From Vulcanimicrobiota bacterium (lineage in GTDB: Bacteria > Vulcanimicrobiota > Vulcanimicrobiia > Vulcanimicrobiales > Vulcanimicrobiaceae): a DNA stretch of 64,000 nt. Made by a program: the position numbers and the translations under genes. Positions within the stretch are counted from its first letter, which is position 1, and each line of letters opens with the position of its first letter. The notes beneath the pieces are model-generated. The model was not told where the DNA came from and made no database searches. It saw only the letters and a list, made by a program, of their open reading frames with translations. Location of the stretch: contig DAHUZB010000006.1 of the NCBI GenBank assembly GCA_027306785.1, positions 18,036 to 82,035 on the forward strand. Direction: 5' to 3'. Shown here in pieces: positions 9,117-18,808 of this stretch.

Positions 9117-12100
9117 GTGCAACATCCGTTTTTTCGGTCTTTCTCGCGCGTGCTCTCCTGCGCCGCCATCGGCGCTGCGGCACTGCTTCCGGCGGCGGCG
9201 AGCAGCGCCGCGCCCGTAGCTCCGGCGCCCGCGACCGCGCTCGCCTGGCGCAATATCGGTCCCTGGATCGGCGGTCGCGTGGTCGCGGTTGCCGGCGTCC
9301 CGAGTCAACCCAACCGCTTCTACATGGGCGGTGTCGACGGAGGCATCTGGGAGAGCACCGACTATGGGCTCTACTGGCACAACATTACCGACGGGAAGTT
9401 CCCCGTGCGCAGCAACAGCATCGGCGCGCTCGCGGTCGCGCCCTCGAATCCGAACGTGATCTACGCGGGTACCGGCGAGAGCGACATCCGCGGCGATATG
9501 ATCACGGGCGAAGGCATGGTGAAGTCGACCGACGGCGGCAAGAGCTGGCAGTCGATCGGCCTGCGCGACACGCACACGATCACCGGCATCGCGGTCGATC
9601 CGCGCGATGCGAACGTCGTCTATGCGTCCTCGATGGGCCACGTCTTCGCCGATAACGACGAACGCGGCGTCTTCAAGTCCGTCGACGGCGGCAAAACGTG
9701 GAAGAAGGTGCTCTTCGTCGACGGCAAAACGGGCGCGGTTGCGATCTCGATGGATCCGCAGCACCCGAACACGCTCTACGCGGCGATGTGGCAAGCCTAT
9801 CGCACGCCGTGGACGCTGCAGAGCGGCGGTCCGGGCAGTGCGATCTACAAAACGACCGACGGCGGCGCGCATTGGACGAACGTCTCGCGCAACCCGGGCT
9901 TTGCGGGCGGCGTGCTCGGCAAGATGGGCGTCTCGGTCGCCGCGAGCGATCCGCGCGTGGTCTACGCGGTCGTGCAGGCGAAGCACGGCGGCGTCTTTCG
10001 TTCCGACGACGGCGGCGCGCATTGGAAGCTCGTCGACGACAAATGGAACGTGCGCCAGCGCGCGTTCTACTACATGAGCATCTACGCCGATCCGACGAAT
10101 CCGAACACGGTCTACGTTCCCGAAGTCGACGGGCTGCTCGTCTCGCGCGACGGCGGACGCACCTTCGTTCCGCTGCACACGCCGCACGGAGACAATCACA
10201 TCGTGTGGATCAACCCGCACGACCCGAAGATTCTGCTCGAAGGCAACGACGGCGGTGCGACGGTCTCGACCGACGGCGGCACGACGTGGAGCACCGAGTG
10301 GAATCAGCCCACCGGGCAGTTCTATCACGTCGCGATCGACGATCAATTCCCGTTCCACGTGTACGGCGCGCAGCAGGACGAAGGCTCGATGGAGGGGCCG
10401 AGCGCGTCGGATAGCGGCGTGATCACGATCGCCGATTGGAAGCGCGTGGCGTACGGTGAGAGCACCTTCGTCGCGCCGCAACCGGGCAACCCGAACATCA
10501 CCTACGGCGCCGGATATTTCAGTATCTTCCTCCGGCACGATGCGCGTATCGGAGAGTATCAGAGCGTCAGTCCGTGGCCGCTCTATCAGGAAGGCGCCTC
10601 GTCCGCCGAGCTCAAGTACCGGCTCGCGTGGACGCATCCGATTCTCTTCTCGCCCGCCGATCCGCGAGCGCTCTACGTCGGCGCGCAGATGGTGCTACGC
10701 AGCGACGATCACGGTCGCACGTGGAAGGAGCTGAGCCCCGATCTCACGCGAAACGATCCGAAGACCGAGGCGCCGACCGGCGGTCCGATCGATCTCGATC
10801 AGACCGGCGCCGAGATCTATCCGTATATCGAAGCGCTCGGGCTCTCGCCGCTCGATGAGAAAATCATCTGGACGGGGTCGTCGGACGGCCTCGTGCACGT
10901 GACGACCGACGGCGGCGCGACGTGGAAGGCGGTAACGCCGCCGAGTCTGCCGCAATGGGCGGAGATCACCTCGATCGAGCCGTCGCACACCGAGAAAGGC
11001 ACCGCCTATCTCACGGCGTCGCGCTACATGTGGGACGATTTCCGTCCGTTCATCTACAAGACGACCGACTATGGCGCGCACTGGAGCGCCATGACGGCCG
11101 GCATCCCGCGCGGCGAGTACGTCTTCGCGATCAAACAGGATCCGTCGACGCCCAACCTGCTGCTCGTCGGCACGCGCGACGGCGTGTACGCGAGCTACGA
11201 CGGCGGCGCGCACTTTCATTCGCTCTCGCTCAATCTGCCGAACGTGCAGGTGCGCGATCTCGCGTTCGATACCCGCGAGGGCGAAGTCGCGATCGCGACG
11301 CACGGGCGTGCGTTCTGGATCCTCGACGGATTGGGGCTGCTCGAGCAGCTCGCAAAACGCGACGGCGAAGCCGCGCCCGCGCCCGCGCTCTACGCGCCGC
11401 AGACGGCGTGGCTGAGTCATGCGTATCAGGGACCGGATTTTCCGATTCCGCTCTCGGGTCCGAATCCGGCCTACGGTGCAACGGTCTACTTCGCGCTGCC
11501 GTCGTCGTATGACGGAAAGACGCCGGCCACGCTCACCTTCGCCGACGCCGCGGGCCATACGGTACGCCGTTTCTCGCTGCATCTGCGCGCGCACGCGGCG
11601 AAGCCGACGCCCGTACAATTGGCGCAGATGACGCCCGCGCAACACAAGGCGATGGCGGAGGCGGCACTCACGGCCGCCGCGCCGGGCATGAACCGCTTCC
11701 GGTGGGATCTGCGCTACGCGCCCGCCGCCGAGGTGCGCGGGTTCTGGGTGCCGATCGCCGCGGGCGGTCTAACCGACGAAGTCGACGGTCCGACGGTCGT
11801 GCCCGGCCGTTACACGGTGACGCTCGCATACGGCGGGCACACGACGTCGCAGTCGTTCGACGTGGCGCTCGATCCGCGCATCCACACGAGCGCCGAGGAT
11901 CTCGACGCGCGCCTCGCGCTCGCGCAGAAGATCCACGGCACGCTCGATGCGCTCGATCGTACGATCGACGCGGCGATGACCGTACGCGATCGCACGCACG
12001 ACCGCAAGGCCGCGGCGGCGCTCGACGCGGAGATCGGCTCGCTCGTGCAGTTGAAGATCGCGTCGAGCGAAGGTCCGCTGATCCACGAGGCGGAGCTGCG

Positions 12101-12245
12101 CAGTCACCTCGCCTATTTGGCGGCGGAGGTGGATATGGCGTACGTGAAGCCCACGGCCGCGCAGTATGCGGTCTACGCGCAGCTTGCGAACGAGGCCGAC
12201 GCCGGCATCGCGAAGCTGCACGCACTCATGGCCGCGGCGAAGTGA
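9117..12245 (+). CDS. Secreted VPS10/sortilin-like BNR-repeat protein, paralogue 1
   Basis: 1,042-residue exported protein. A signal peptide (SFSRVLSCAAIGAAALLPAAASSAA) is followed by a large multi-bladed beta-propeller with repeated Asp-box/BNR motifs such as STDGGKSWQSIG, SVDGGKTWKKV and RSDDGGAHWKLV, the VPS10/sortilin-like architecture. The C-terminal third has a beta-sandwich (GMNRFRWDLRYAPAAEVRG) and a helical tail. The GTG at 9117 is chosen because GGAGG lies 9 bases upstream and the signal peptide begins directly after. Such proteins are often labelled glycosyl hydrolase, but no catalytic residues can be assigned. A close paralogue sits at 15659-18736. Confidence 0.88.
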   Translation: MQHPFFRSFSRVLSCAAIGAAALLPAAASSAAPVAPAPATALAWRNIGPWIGGRVVAVAGVPSQPNRFYMGGVDGGIWESTDYGLYWHNITDGKFPVRSNSIGALAVAPSNPNVIYAGTGESDIRGDMITGEGMVKSTDGGKSWQSIGLRDTHTITGIAVDPRDANVVYASSMGHVFADNDERGVFKSVDGGKTWKKVLFVDGKTGAVAISMDPQHPNTLYAAMWQAYRTPWTLQSGGPGSAIYKTTDGGAHWTNVSRNPGFAGGVLGKMGVSVAASDPRVVYAVVQAKHGGVFRSDDGGAHWKLVDDKWNVRQRAFYYMSIYADPTNPNTVYVPEVDGLLVSRDGGRTFVPLHTPHGDNHIVWINPHDPKILLEGNDGGATVSTDGGTTWSTEWNQPTGQFYHVAIDDQFPFHVYGAQQDEGSMEGPSASDSGVITIADWKRVAYGESTFVAPQPGNPNITYGAGYFSIFLRHDARIGEYQSVSPWPLYQEGASSAELKYRLAWTHPILFSPADPRALYVGAQMVLRSDDHGRTWKELSPDLTRNDPKTEAPTGGPIDLDQTGAEIYPYIEALGLSPLDEKIIWTGSSDGLVHVTTDGGATWKAVTPPSLPQWAEITSIEPSHTEKGTAYLTASRYMWDDFRPFIYKTTDYGAHWSAMTAGIPRGEYVFAIKQDPSTPNLLLVGTRDGVYASYDGGAHFHSLSLNLPNVQVRDLAFDTREGEVAIATHGRAFWILDGLGLLEQLAKRDGEAAPAPALYAPQTAWLSHAYQGPDFPIPLSGPNPAYGATVYFALPSSYDGKTPATLTFADAAGHTVRRFSLHLRAHAAKPTPVQLAQMTPAQHKAMAEAALTAAAPGMNRFRWDLRYAPAAEVRGFWVPIAAGGLTDEVDGPTVVPGRYTVTLAYGGHTTSQSFDVALDPRIHTSAEDLDARLALAQKIHGTLDALDRTIDAAMTVRDRTHDRKAAAALDAEIGSLVQLKIASSEGPLIHEAELRSHLAYLAAEVDMAYVKPTAAQYAVYAQLANEADAGIAKLHALMAAAK

Positions 12246-12255
12246 CGCGGCGGGA

Positions 12256-12288
12256 GTTCGGGGCGATCAGTGGATGATCGCCCCGAAC
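12256..12288. terminator. Bidirectional terminator-like hairpin between convergent genes
   Basis: A perfect 14-bp stem (GTTCGGGGCGATCA / TGATCGCCCCGAAC) with a 5-base loop GTGGA lies between the convergent VPS10-like gene and the gene at 12267. The stem contains the leftward gene's stop codon. There is no clear T-run on either side, so termination may need Rho or rely on stem strength alone. Confidence 0.6.
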
Positions 12289-13088
12289 CCCAAGTAATGC
12301 GGTTTGCTGTCGCCGGATTGGTTGAAGGTGCTCCCCAGTTCCAGGTTCACGAGCAGCCGTTTGGAGACCGCGTGAGCGAAGGCGATCGTCGCGCCCGATT
12401 GCGCGCTCGCGCCGAGAAACGCGGCGGATTGTAGCGAGAGCTCGGCCGTGACGAAATTCCGTCCGCGCAGCGCGCGCGTGGCGCTCAGAGCCAGGAGCGG
12501 CGACGTACGATGCCCGGGTTCATCGGTGCTCGCGTAGTTCAAGAGACCCGCCGATGCCGTGTACTGCATGGCGCCGGCGCCGCTCCAATCGACCGAGAGA
12601 TGCACGTCGGAGAGCGGCACCAACTCCGTATTGGCAAACGCGCTCAGCGGCGGATGCGACTCGGCGGAGAGTGCGACCGCGGCGTTGCCGGCATCGAAGA
12701 GGCGATACTTCATGCCGAATCCGCCGCGCGTCATCGTGTAGATGCCGGCGCCCGCGAGTCCCGATTGCGCGATCTCGGAGGGTGCGTCGTAGAAGGCTTC
12801 CAGGCGGTCGAGCAGGCCGTATCGCACGCGCACTTCGGGGTAGGCTGCAAGTGCGGTGCCGCCGATCTTCGATGCGTTTTGATAGTACGTCGTTTCGACG
12901 ATCACGCGATGGCGCGGCGTGGTGCACGGGGTGAGGCGCGCGTGCGTGCGGCTCGAGGCGAGGGTCGCACGCGCGCACGGGGAGGCATCACCGACGCCGC
13001 GCGCGAGCGCGCCGACGGGAAGCCCGATGATGACGGCGGCGGCGGCAAGCGCCGAAAGCCGGCGCACGAAGATGGCGGCGGAAATCAT
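12267..13088 (-). CDS. Putative outer-membrane beta-barrel protein
   Basis: 273-residue exported protein: signal peptide (RRLSALAAAAVIIGLPVGALA), a Cys-containing segment, then alternating amphipathic beta-strands such as VIVETTYYQNASKIGG, EVRVRYGLLDRLEAFYD and LLVNLELGSTFNQSG. This pattern suits a small outer-membrane barrel of the 'transporter/phenol-degradation MetA-like' type, but no specific family can be named. The last strand ends in YLGFGAIIH, close to the expected C-terminal aromatic pattern. Convergent with the VPS10-like gene, sharing the hairpin at 12256-12288. Confidence 0.6.
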   Translation of the reverse strand: MISAAIFVRRLSALAAAAVIIGLPVGALARGVGDASPCARATLASSRTHARLTPCTTPRHRVIVETTYYQNASKIGGTALAAYPEVRVRYGLLDRLEAFYDAPSEIAQSGLAGAGIYTMTRGGFGMKYRLFDAGNAAVALSAESHPPLSAFANTELVPLSDVHLSVDWSGAGAMQYTASAGLLNYASTDEPGHRTSPLLALSATRALRGRNFVTAELSLQSAAFLGASAQSGATIAFAHAVSKRLLVNLELGSTFNQSGDSKPHYLGFGAIIH

Positions 13089-13181
13089 GCCGCCCGTCGT
13101 ATCACGTTCGTGAAGGAGGCGTCAACGACAGAGCTCGGGCACGAGTGATGCTGATGAAAACGGCATCGGTTTTCGCGCGCC

Positions 13182-13763
13182 TCATCGCTGCTCCAGGAGG
13201 AGCGTTTCGGTACGCCCTTGATTGCGTGTCGCGCGAATGCGCACGCTCGGCAGGGTGAAGCGCACGGCGAGTCCCATACGTCGCGCCGCGCTCGTATTCG
13301 GGCGCGAACGGTGCCATGCGTCTTGATCGAAGAGCACGCATTCGCCCGGTGCGAGTTCGACGGGAACCGTCGCGTGGTCGCTGCCGCGAAACTCCAGGCA
13401 GCCGCTTTCGCGCGTGGCGGCATCGATCGCGATCCAGGCGCTCAGAGCGCGCATCGGATCGAGCAGACCGCCCCAGTGATCGCGGTCGCGATGCCAGTCG
13501 AGTGCGCCGTCTCCGGCATCTTTGCGGTAGAAATTGGTTCGCCACAGCACGACCGCCGGGCCGAGCCGGGCGTGAATGCGCGCGAGCAAGAGCGGATGCC
13601 GACAGAGATCGAGCACCACGGGCGCGTCGAGATGGCGCGCTTGATACGGCGCGTGCGGCGCACGGCCCGGTTCGGCGAAGAGCCGATCGAACGCCCGCCG
13701 ATAGTCGTCCATGACGCACTCCTCGACCACGCGAAACGGCGCCGAGAACGAAGCGGCATCCAT
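13182..13763 (-). CDS. Phytanoyl-CoA dioxygenase-like Fe(II)/2-oxoglutarate oxygenase
   Basis: 193-residue PhyH-family protein. The iron-binding triad is visible as HxD in GALDWHRDRDHWGG and the distal His in FDQDAWHRSRPN, with the 2-oxoglutarate-binding Arg probably in the same segment. The middle block RALSAWIAIDAATRESGCLEFRG, then GSDH, matches the family's 'NG.L..IPGSH' region. It is shorter than typical PhyH proteins (250-300 residues), mainly at the N-terminus. An upstream start is possible, but the frame then runs into the divergent dehydrogenase gene. Substrate unknown; members hydroxylate lipids or small molecules. Confidence 0.78.
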   Translation of the reverse strand: MDAASFSAPFRVVEECVMDDYRRAFDRLFAEPGRAPHAPYQARHLDAPVVLDLCRHPLLLARIHARLGPAVVLWRTNFYRKDAGDGALDWHRDRDHWGGLLDPMRALSAWIAIDAATRESGCLEFRGSDHATVPVELAPGECVLFDQDAWHRSRPNTSAARRMGLAVRFTLPSVRIRATRNQGRTETLLLEQR

Positions 13764-13826
13764 ACGGCTGCGTTCCGCGGGCGCAAACGCGAAACCCGCC
13801 GTGGCGGCGCGCGGTTGGGACCCGAT

Positions 13827-14849
13827 ATGGAAACGACGACAATGAAGGCGGTGCGCGTGCCGAGCGCCGATGCCGCACGCTTGGAGCTTGCGACCCTCGA
13901 TATTCCGGCGGTTCGACCGGGCACGGTACGCGTGCGCGTCGGCGCGTGCGGCATCTGCCACAGCGACGCGTTCACCGTGCACAATGCGTGGCCCGGCATC
14001 GACTTCCCGCGCGTCCCCGGTCACGAGATCGCTGGCACCATCGATGCGGTCGGCGAGGGCGTGAGCGGCTGGAAGGTGGGCGATCGCGTGGGCGTCGGCT
14101 GGCACGGCGGCCACTGCGGTGTCTGCGATCGTTGCCGTCGCGGCGATTTTCTCACCTGCCGGGCGCTGCAGGTTCCGGGCATGGCCTACGACGGCGGATA
14201 CGCCGAGTACGTCGTCGTCCCGGCGGTCGCGCTCGCGCGCGTGCCCGACGCGCTGACCGACGCCGAAGCGGCACCGCTGATGTGCGCGGGCGTCACCACC
14301 TACAATGCCTTGCGCCACAGCCCGGCGCATCCCGGCGACGTGGTCGCGATTCTGGGTGTCGGCGGTCTCGGCCATCTGGGCGTGCAGTTTGCCGCGAAGA
14401 TGGGCTTCGAGACGGTCGCGATCGCCCGCGGCGCCGAGAAGGCCGCGTTTGCGAAAGAGCTCGGCGCGCATCACTATCTCGATAGCCGCACGCACGACGT
14501 CGCTGCCGAATTGCAGAAGCTCGGCGGTGCGAAGGTGGTACTCGCGACCGTGACCGCGGCCGATGCGATGCTGCCCGTGCTCGGCGGCCTCGGCTTCGAC
14601 GGCCAACTCCTTATCGTCGGCGCATCGATGGAGCCGCTCGCGGTGCCGACCGCGCCGATGATCGGCGGACGCCATTCGATCAAGGCATGGCCTTCGGGCA
14701 CGAACGTCGACTCCGAGGAGACGATGCGTTTCGCGGTGCTGCACGGCGTGCGCGCGATGATCGAGACGATGCCGCTCGAGCGCGCGAGCGAGGCGTACGA
14801 CCGCATGATGAGCGGTGCCGCGCGCTTTCGCATGGTCCTCACGCGTTGA
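13827..14849 (+). CDS. Zinc-dependent alcohol dehydrogenase (MDR superfamily)
   Basis: 340-residue medium-chain dehydrogenase. Catalytic zinc motif GACGICHSDAF, then VPGHEIAGTIDAVGEGV, and a structural zinc lobe with four Cys (GHCGVCDRCRRGDFLTC). The Rossmann fingerprint is VAILGVGGLGHLGVQFAAKMG. Best fits the NAD(P)-dependent alcohol dehydrogenase group related to cinnamyl-alcohol/AdhT-type enzymes. The start at 13827 has a GGGA-containing stretch before it; an internal ATG at 13842 is an alternative. Followed within about 20 bp by an SDR gene, so the two oxidoreductases are probably cotranscribed. Substrate cannot be read from sequence. Confidence 0.9.
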   Translation: METTTMKAVRVPSADAARLELATLDIPAVRPGTVRVRVGACGICHSDAFTVHNAWPGIDFPRVPGHEIAGTIDAVGEGVSGWKVGDRVGVGWHGGHCGVCDRCRRGDFLTCRALQVPGMAYDGGYAEYVVVPAVALARVPDALTDAEAAPLMCAGVTTYNALRHSPAHPGDVVAILGVGGLGHLGVQFAAKMGFETVAIARGAEKAAFAKELGAHHYLDSRTHDVAAELQKLGGAKVVLATVTAADAMLPVLGGLGFDGQLLIVGASMEPLAVPTAPMIGGRHSIKAWPSGTNVDSEETMRFAVLHGVRAMIETMPLERASEAYDRMMSGAARFRMVLTR

Positions 14850-14866
14850 GGATGAAGCCCCATCTC

Positions 14867-15619
14867 ATGTACGATTTGAGCAAACGCGTCGTCCTCGTCA
14901 CCGGCGGCACGCGCGGGATCGGCGAGGCCATCGTGCGCGAACTGCACGCGGGCGGTGCGACGGTCGCCTTCACCTATGCATCCTCGTCGGCGCGTGCCGA
15001 TGCGATCGTCGCCGACCTCGGCGATCGCATTGCGGCGATACGCTGCGATCTCGCCGACCACGCCTCACTTCCGGCGGTCGTCGCAGCGTGCATCGAGCGA
15101 TTCGGCCGCATCGACGTGCTCGTGAATAATGCCGCGATCTTCGAAGAGAATCCGTTCTTCGGCACCACCTACGACGCGTGGCGCGCGGGATGGGAGCGTA
15201 CCTTCGCCGTCAACCTCTTCGGCACGGCCGATCTCACCTGGCTCGTGCTCCAGCACATGCGCGAGCGCGGCGGTGGCACCGTGCTCAACATCACCTCGCG
15301 CGCCGGACATCGCGGCGAGCTGACCTTCGCGGATTACGGCGCGAGTAAAGCCGCGCTCGCAAACCTGACCAAGTCGATGACGCGATCGTGCGCCGCCGAC
15401 GGCATCGTCTCGATTGCGATCGCACCGGGCTTCATCGAGACCGAGATGGCGGCCGAAGAACTGGCACGGCGCCGCAGTGAGATCGAAGGTGAGATCCCGG
15501 GCCGACGCGTCGGCACGCCCGAAGAAGTTGCACGTATCGTCGCCTTTTTCGCAAGCGGCGGCGGCGACTATGCCAACGGGACGACCGTCGACGTCAACGG
15601 CGGCAGTTACGTGCGCTAA
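14867..15619 (+). CDS. Short-chain dehydrogenase/reductase
   Basis: Classical SDR of about 250 residues. Nucleotide-binding TGGTRGIGEAI near the N-terminus, LVNNAAIFEENPF, catalytic Ser in VLNITSRAG, and the YGASK active-site motif. The C-terminal GGGDYANGTTVDVNGGSYVR resembles FabG-type 3-oxoacyl reductases. The start is uncertain: ATG at 14867 gives the usual short N-terminus (MYDLSKRVVLVTGG), while ATG at 14852 adds five residues and has a GAGG directly against it. Coupled to the upstream zinc dehydrogenase. Confidence 0.85.
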   Translation: MYDLSKRVVLVTGGTRGIGEAIVRELHAGGATVAFTYASSSARADAIVADLGDRIAAIRCDLADHASLPAVVAACIERFGRIDVLVNNAAIFEENPFFGTTYDAWRAGWERTFAVNLFGTADLTWLVLQHMRERGGGTVLNITSRAGHRGELTFADYGASKAALANLTKSMTRSCAADGIVSIAIAPGFIETEMAAEELARRRSEIEGEIPGRRVGTPEEVARIVAFFASGGGDYANGTTVDVNGGSYVR

Positions 15620-15658
15620 AGCAAAGGATTTTCCGAGCGTGCGGCGCTAGTGGGCGAC

Positions 15659-18600
15659 ATGAAGCGCTCACTCGCCGTCACCCTCGCTCTCTGCTTTCTT
15701 GCAACGCCGCTCGGCGTTCGCGCGGCCGCACCGCCTGCGGCGTCCTCGACGCACCAGCAGCTCTCGAAGCTGCGTTGGCGCGATATCGGGCCGTACAACG
15801 GCGGCCGCGTGGTCGCGGTCGCGGGCGTCCCGACCCGCCCGAACGAATTCTACATGGGCGGCGTGCAGGGCGGCGTGTGGCGCACCGACGACGCCGGCAT
15901 GACGTGGGAAAACATCTCCGACGGCAAACTGCCGCAAACGGCTTCGAGCATCGGCGCGATCGCCGTCGCGCCTTCGAATCCGCGCGTCATCTACGTCGGG
16001 ACGGGCGAGAGCGATATTCGCGGCGATATGGCGACCGGCGTCGGCATCTTCAAAAGTACCGACGGCGGCACGACATGGTCGTACGCCGGGTTGCGCGATA
16101 CGCACACCACCATGGCGCTTGCGATCGATCCGCGCAATCCGAACGTCGTCTACGCGGGCTCGATGGGACATGTCTTCGCGCCGAACGCCGAGCGCGGTGT
16201 CTTCAAGACGACCGACGGCGGCAAGACGTGGAAGAAGATTCTCTACGTCAATTCTTCGACCGGCGCGAACAGCGTGGTGATGGATCCGAGCAACCCCAAC
16301 GTCCTGTACGTCACGATGTGGCAGGCGCAGCGCACGCCGTGGAACCTCACGAGCGGCGGCCCGGGCAGCGGCGTCTACAAGACGACCGACGGCGGGGCGC
16401 ACTGGACCAAGATCTCCGCGCATCCCGGCTTCGCCGCGGGCATGCTCGGCAAGATGGGCGTGGCGCTCGCACCGAGCGACCCGCGCATCGTCTACGCGAT
16501 CGTGCAGGCGCGACACGGCGGCGTCTTTCGTTCGGAGAACGGCGGTGCCACGTGGACGCGCGTGAACGGCGAGATGAAGCTGCGCCAGCGCGCGTTTTAC
16601 TACATGGCGCTCACCGTCGATCCGAAGAACGCGAACGTGCTCTATGCGCCCGAGGTGGACAGCGTCTGGAAATCGACCGACGGCGGAAAGGTGTGGAAGC
16701 CGCTGACGCAGCCGGGCGATCATCACATACTCTGGATCAACCCGCGCGATACGCGCTATATGGTCGAGGGTGACGACGGCGGCGCGACGGTCTCGGTGAA
16801 CGGCGGAAAGACGTGGAGTGACGAGAGCGTGGAGCCGCTCGCGCAGTTCTACCACATCACGCTCGACGATCGCTTTCCCTATCACGTTTACGGCGCGCAA
16901 CAGGACCAAGGCGCGTACGAGGGACCGAGCGCGTCGAGCCGCGGTCTCACGCAGGGCGCGTGGCATTCGGTCGCACTCGGCGAGAGCACGTTCGTCGCGG
17001 TCGATCCGCGCGATCCGCACACGACCTTCGGCAGCGGCTACTACAGCTCGCTCGTGCGGCTGGACGATCGCACCGGCGAAGAGAAGAACGTGAGCCCGTG
17101 GCCGCTCTACATGAGCGGAAGCGCGCCGCGCGATCTCAAGTATCGCTTCGGCTGGACGCATCCGATCCTGTTCTCGCCCGCGCAGCCGAACGTGCTCTTC
17201 GAAACGGCGCAGGTCGTCTTCAAGAGCACCGATTTCGGGCAGACGTGGTCGGTGATCAGTCCCGATCTCACGCGCAACGACGTGAAGACCGAGGGCTACA
17301 GCGGCGGCCCGGTCGATCACGACATGTCGGGCGCCGAAGTCTTTCCCGACATCGCGTCGTTCGCGGTCTCTCCGCTTTCGGGCGACGTGATGTGGGCGGG
17401 ATCGGCCGACGGCCTCGTTCACGTCACGACCGACGGCGGCGGCACCTGGAAGCTCGTGACGCCTCCGGCGCTACCGCAGTGGGCGCAGATCAGCAGCATC
17501 GAACCGTCGCACACCGAGAAGGGAACGGCGTTTCTCACCGCCTCGCGCTACATGTGGGACGATTTCCATCCCTACGTCTACGAGACGACCGACTACGGCG
17601 CGCATTGGACCGCGATCACGACGGGTCTGCCGAGCGATCAGTACGTCTTCGCGGTACGTCAGGATCCGCGCGATCCGCGCGTGCTCGTCGCCGGAACGCG
17701 TAGCACGGTCTACGTGAGCCTCGACGGCGGAGCGCGCTGGCAGCCGCTCACGCTCAACCTGCCGGGCGTGCAGGTGCGCGATCTCGCCTTCAGCGCGCGT
17801 CAGGGCGAGATCGCCATCGCGACGCACGGCCGCGGCTTCTGGATTCTCGACAACCTCTCACTGCTCGAGCAACTCGCCGCGCACGGAGCGCGGATGCTCT
17901 ACGCGCCGGAGACGGTGTGGCTCTCGCACGCCTACGGCGGATACACGCCGGCGAACGGCGGGGAGAACCCGGCCTACGGCGCGACGGTGTTCTTCGACAT
18001 CCCGCACGGCTACAACGGCAAGACGCCCGTAACGCTCGCGTTCGAAGACGCGGCCGGGAAGACCGTGCGCGGCTTCACGTTGCACCTGAAGGATGCGCAT
18101 GCGAAGAAGATCGCGGATGACGTCGTGCAAGGCTGGAGCGAGGAGCGCCAGATGGCCTATGCGCTGCATGCGCAGACCGCGATCGAGCCCGGGATGAATG
18201 CGTTCCAGTGGGATCTGCGCTACGCTCCGGCGACCGAGGTGCGCGGATTGCACATCGAAACGACCGACGATTTCAGCGATGAACTGCGCGGTCCGACGAT
18301 CGTGCCGGGAAGCTACACGGCCGTGCTTTCGTATGGAAAGACGGTTCGTAAAGTGCCATTTACCGTGAAGCTCGACCCGCGCTTGCACCCGGCGCCGGGC
18401 GCGCTCGATGCGCGGCTAGCGCTCGCGACGACGCTCTCGCAGACGCTCGATCGCCTGAACCGCACGATCAACGCCGCACTCGCCGCACGCGCGCATCTCC
18501 CGCACGCGAAGCGCGCGCAGATCGATGCGACGGTTGCAAGCATCGTGCAATTCCACATCCATTCGAGCGAAGGCGACCTGATGCGCGAGGTAAAGCTGCG

Positions 18601-18736
18601 CGATTACCTCACGTTCGTGATGAACGAACTCGATCTCGCCTATCAGGCGCCGACGCCCGCCGAGCAGACGATCGCATCGGAGCTGATCGCGAAGGCGAAC
18701 GCGGCGATCGCCGCGCTCGACGCGTCGATGCGATAG
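15659..18736 (+). CDS. Secreted VPS10/sortilin-like BNR-repeat protein, paralogue 2
   Basis: 1,025-residue paralogue of the protein at 9117-12245, collinear over nearly the whole length. Signal peptide MKRSLAVTLALCFLATPLGVRAA; first propeller strand LRWRDIGPYNGGRVVAVAGVP matches LAWRNIGPWIGGRVVAVAGVP in paralogue 1. Asp-box repeats (STDGGTTWSYAG, TTDGGKTWKKIL, TTDGGAHWTKIS) and the shared blocks FYYM, HHILWINPRD, SRYMWDDFHPYVYETTDYGAHW and GMNAFQWDLRYAPATEVRG follow. ATG at 15659 is preferred; an in-frame GTG at 15650 is possible. Likely binds or trims polymers at the cell surface, but no enzymatic residues are identifiable. Confidence 0.88.
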   Translation: MKRSLAVTLALCFLATPLGVRAAAPPAASSTHQQLSKLRWRDIGPYNGGRVVAVAGVPTRPNEFYMGGVQGGVWRTDDAGMTWENISDGKLPQTASSIGAIAVAPSNPRVIYVGTGESDIRGDMATGVGIFKSTDGGTTWSYAGLRDTHTTMALAIDPRNPNVVYAGSMGHVFAPNAERGVFKTTDGGKTWKKILYVNSSTGANSVVMDPSNPNVLYVTMWQAQRTPWNLTSGGPGSGVYKTTDGGAHWTKISAHPGFAAGMLGKMGVALAPSDPRIVYAIVQARHGGVFRSENGGATWTRVNGEMKLRQRAFYYMALTVDPKNANVLYAPEVDSVWKSTDGGKVWKPLTQPGDHHILWINPRDTRYMVEGDDGGATVSVNGGKTWSDESVEPLAQFYHITLDDRFPYHVYGAQQDQGAYEGPSASSRGLTQGAWHSVALGESTFVAVDPRDPHTTFGSGYYSSLVRLDDRTGEEKNVSPWPLYMSGSAPRDLKYRFGWTHPILFSPAQPNVLFETAQVVFKSTDFGQTWSVISPDLTRNDVKTEGYSGGPVDHDMSGAEVFPDIASFAVSPLSGDVMWAGSADGLVHVTTDGGGTWKLVTPPALPQWAQISSIEPSHTEKGTAFLTASRYMWDDFHPYVYETTDYGAHWTAITTGLPSDQYVFAVRQDPRDPRVLVAGTRSTVYVSLDGGARWQPLTLNLPGVQVRDLAFSARQGEIAIATHGRGFWILDNLSLLEQLAAHGARMLYAPETVWLSHAYGGYTPANGGENPAYGATVFFDIPHGYNGKTPVTLAFEDAAGKTVRGFTLHLKDAHAKKIADDVVQGWSEERQMAYALHAQTAIEPGMNAFQWDLRYAPATEVRGLHIETTDDFSDELRGPTIVPGSYTAVLSYGKTVRKVPFTVKLDPRLHPAPGALDARLALATTLSQTLDRLNRTINAALAARAHLPHAKRAQIDATVASIVQFHIHSSEGDLMREVKLRDYLTFVMNELDLAYQAPTPAEQTIASELIAKANAAIAALDASMR

Positions 18737-18808
18737 CGGTGGATACCGGGAGAAAATGCCCATGCCCGCGTGAGAGGCGAGGCGCGTCCGAGAGCTAATC
18801 ACTCGCTC

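Noticed and set aside
15668..17422. Minus-strand frame opposite the second VPS10-like gene
   Set aside because: Arg/His/Val-rich shadow of the propeller repeats; no start signal or domain.
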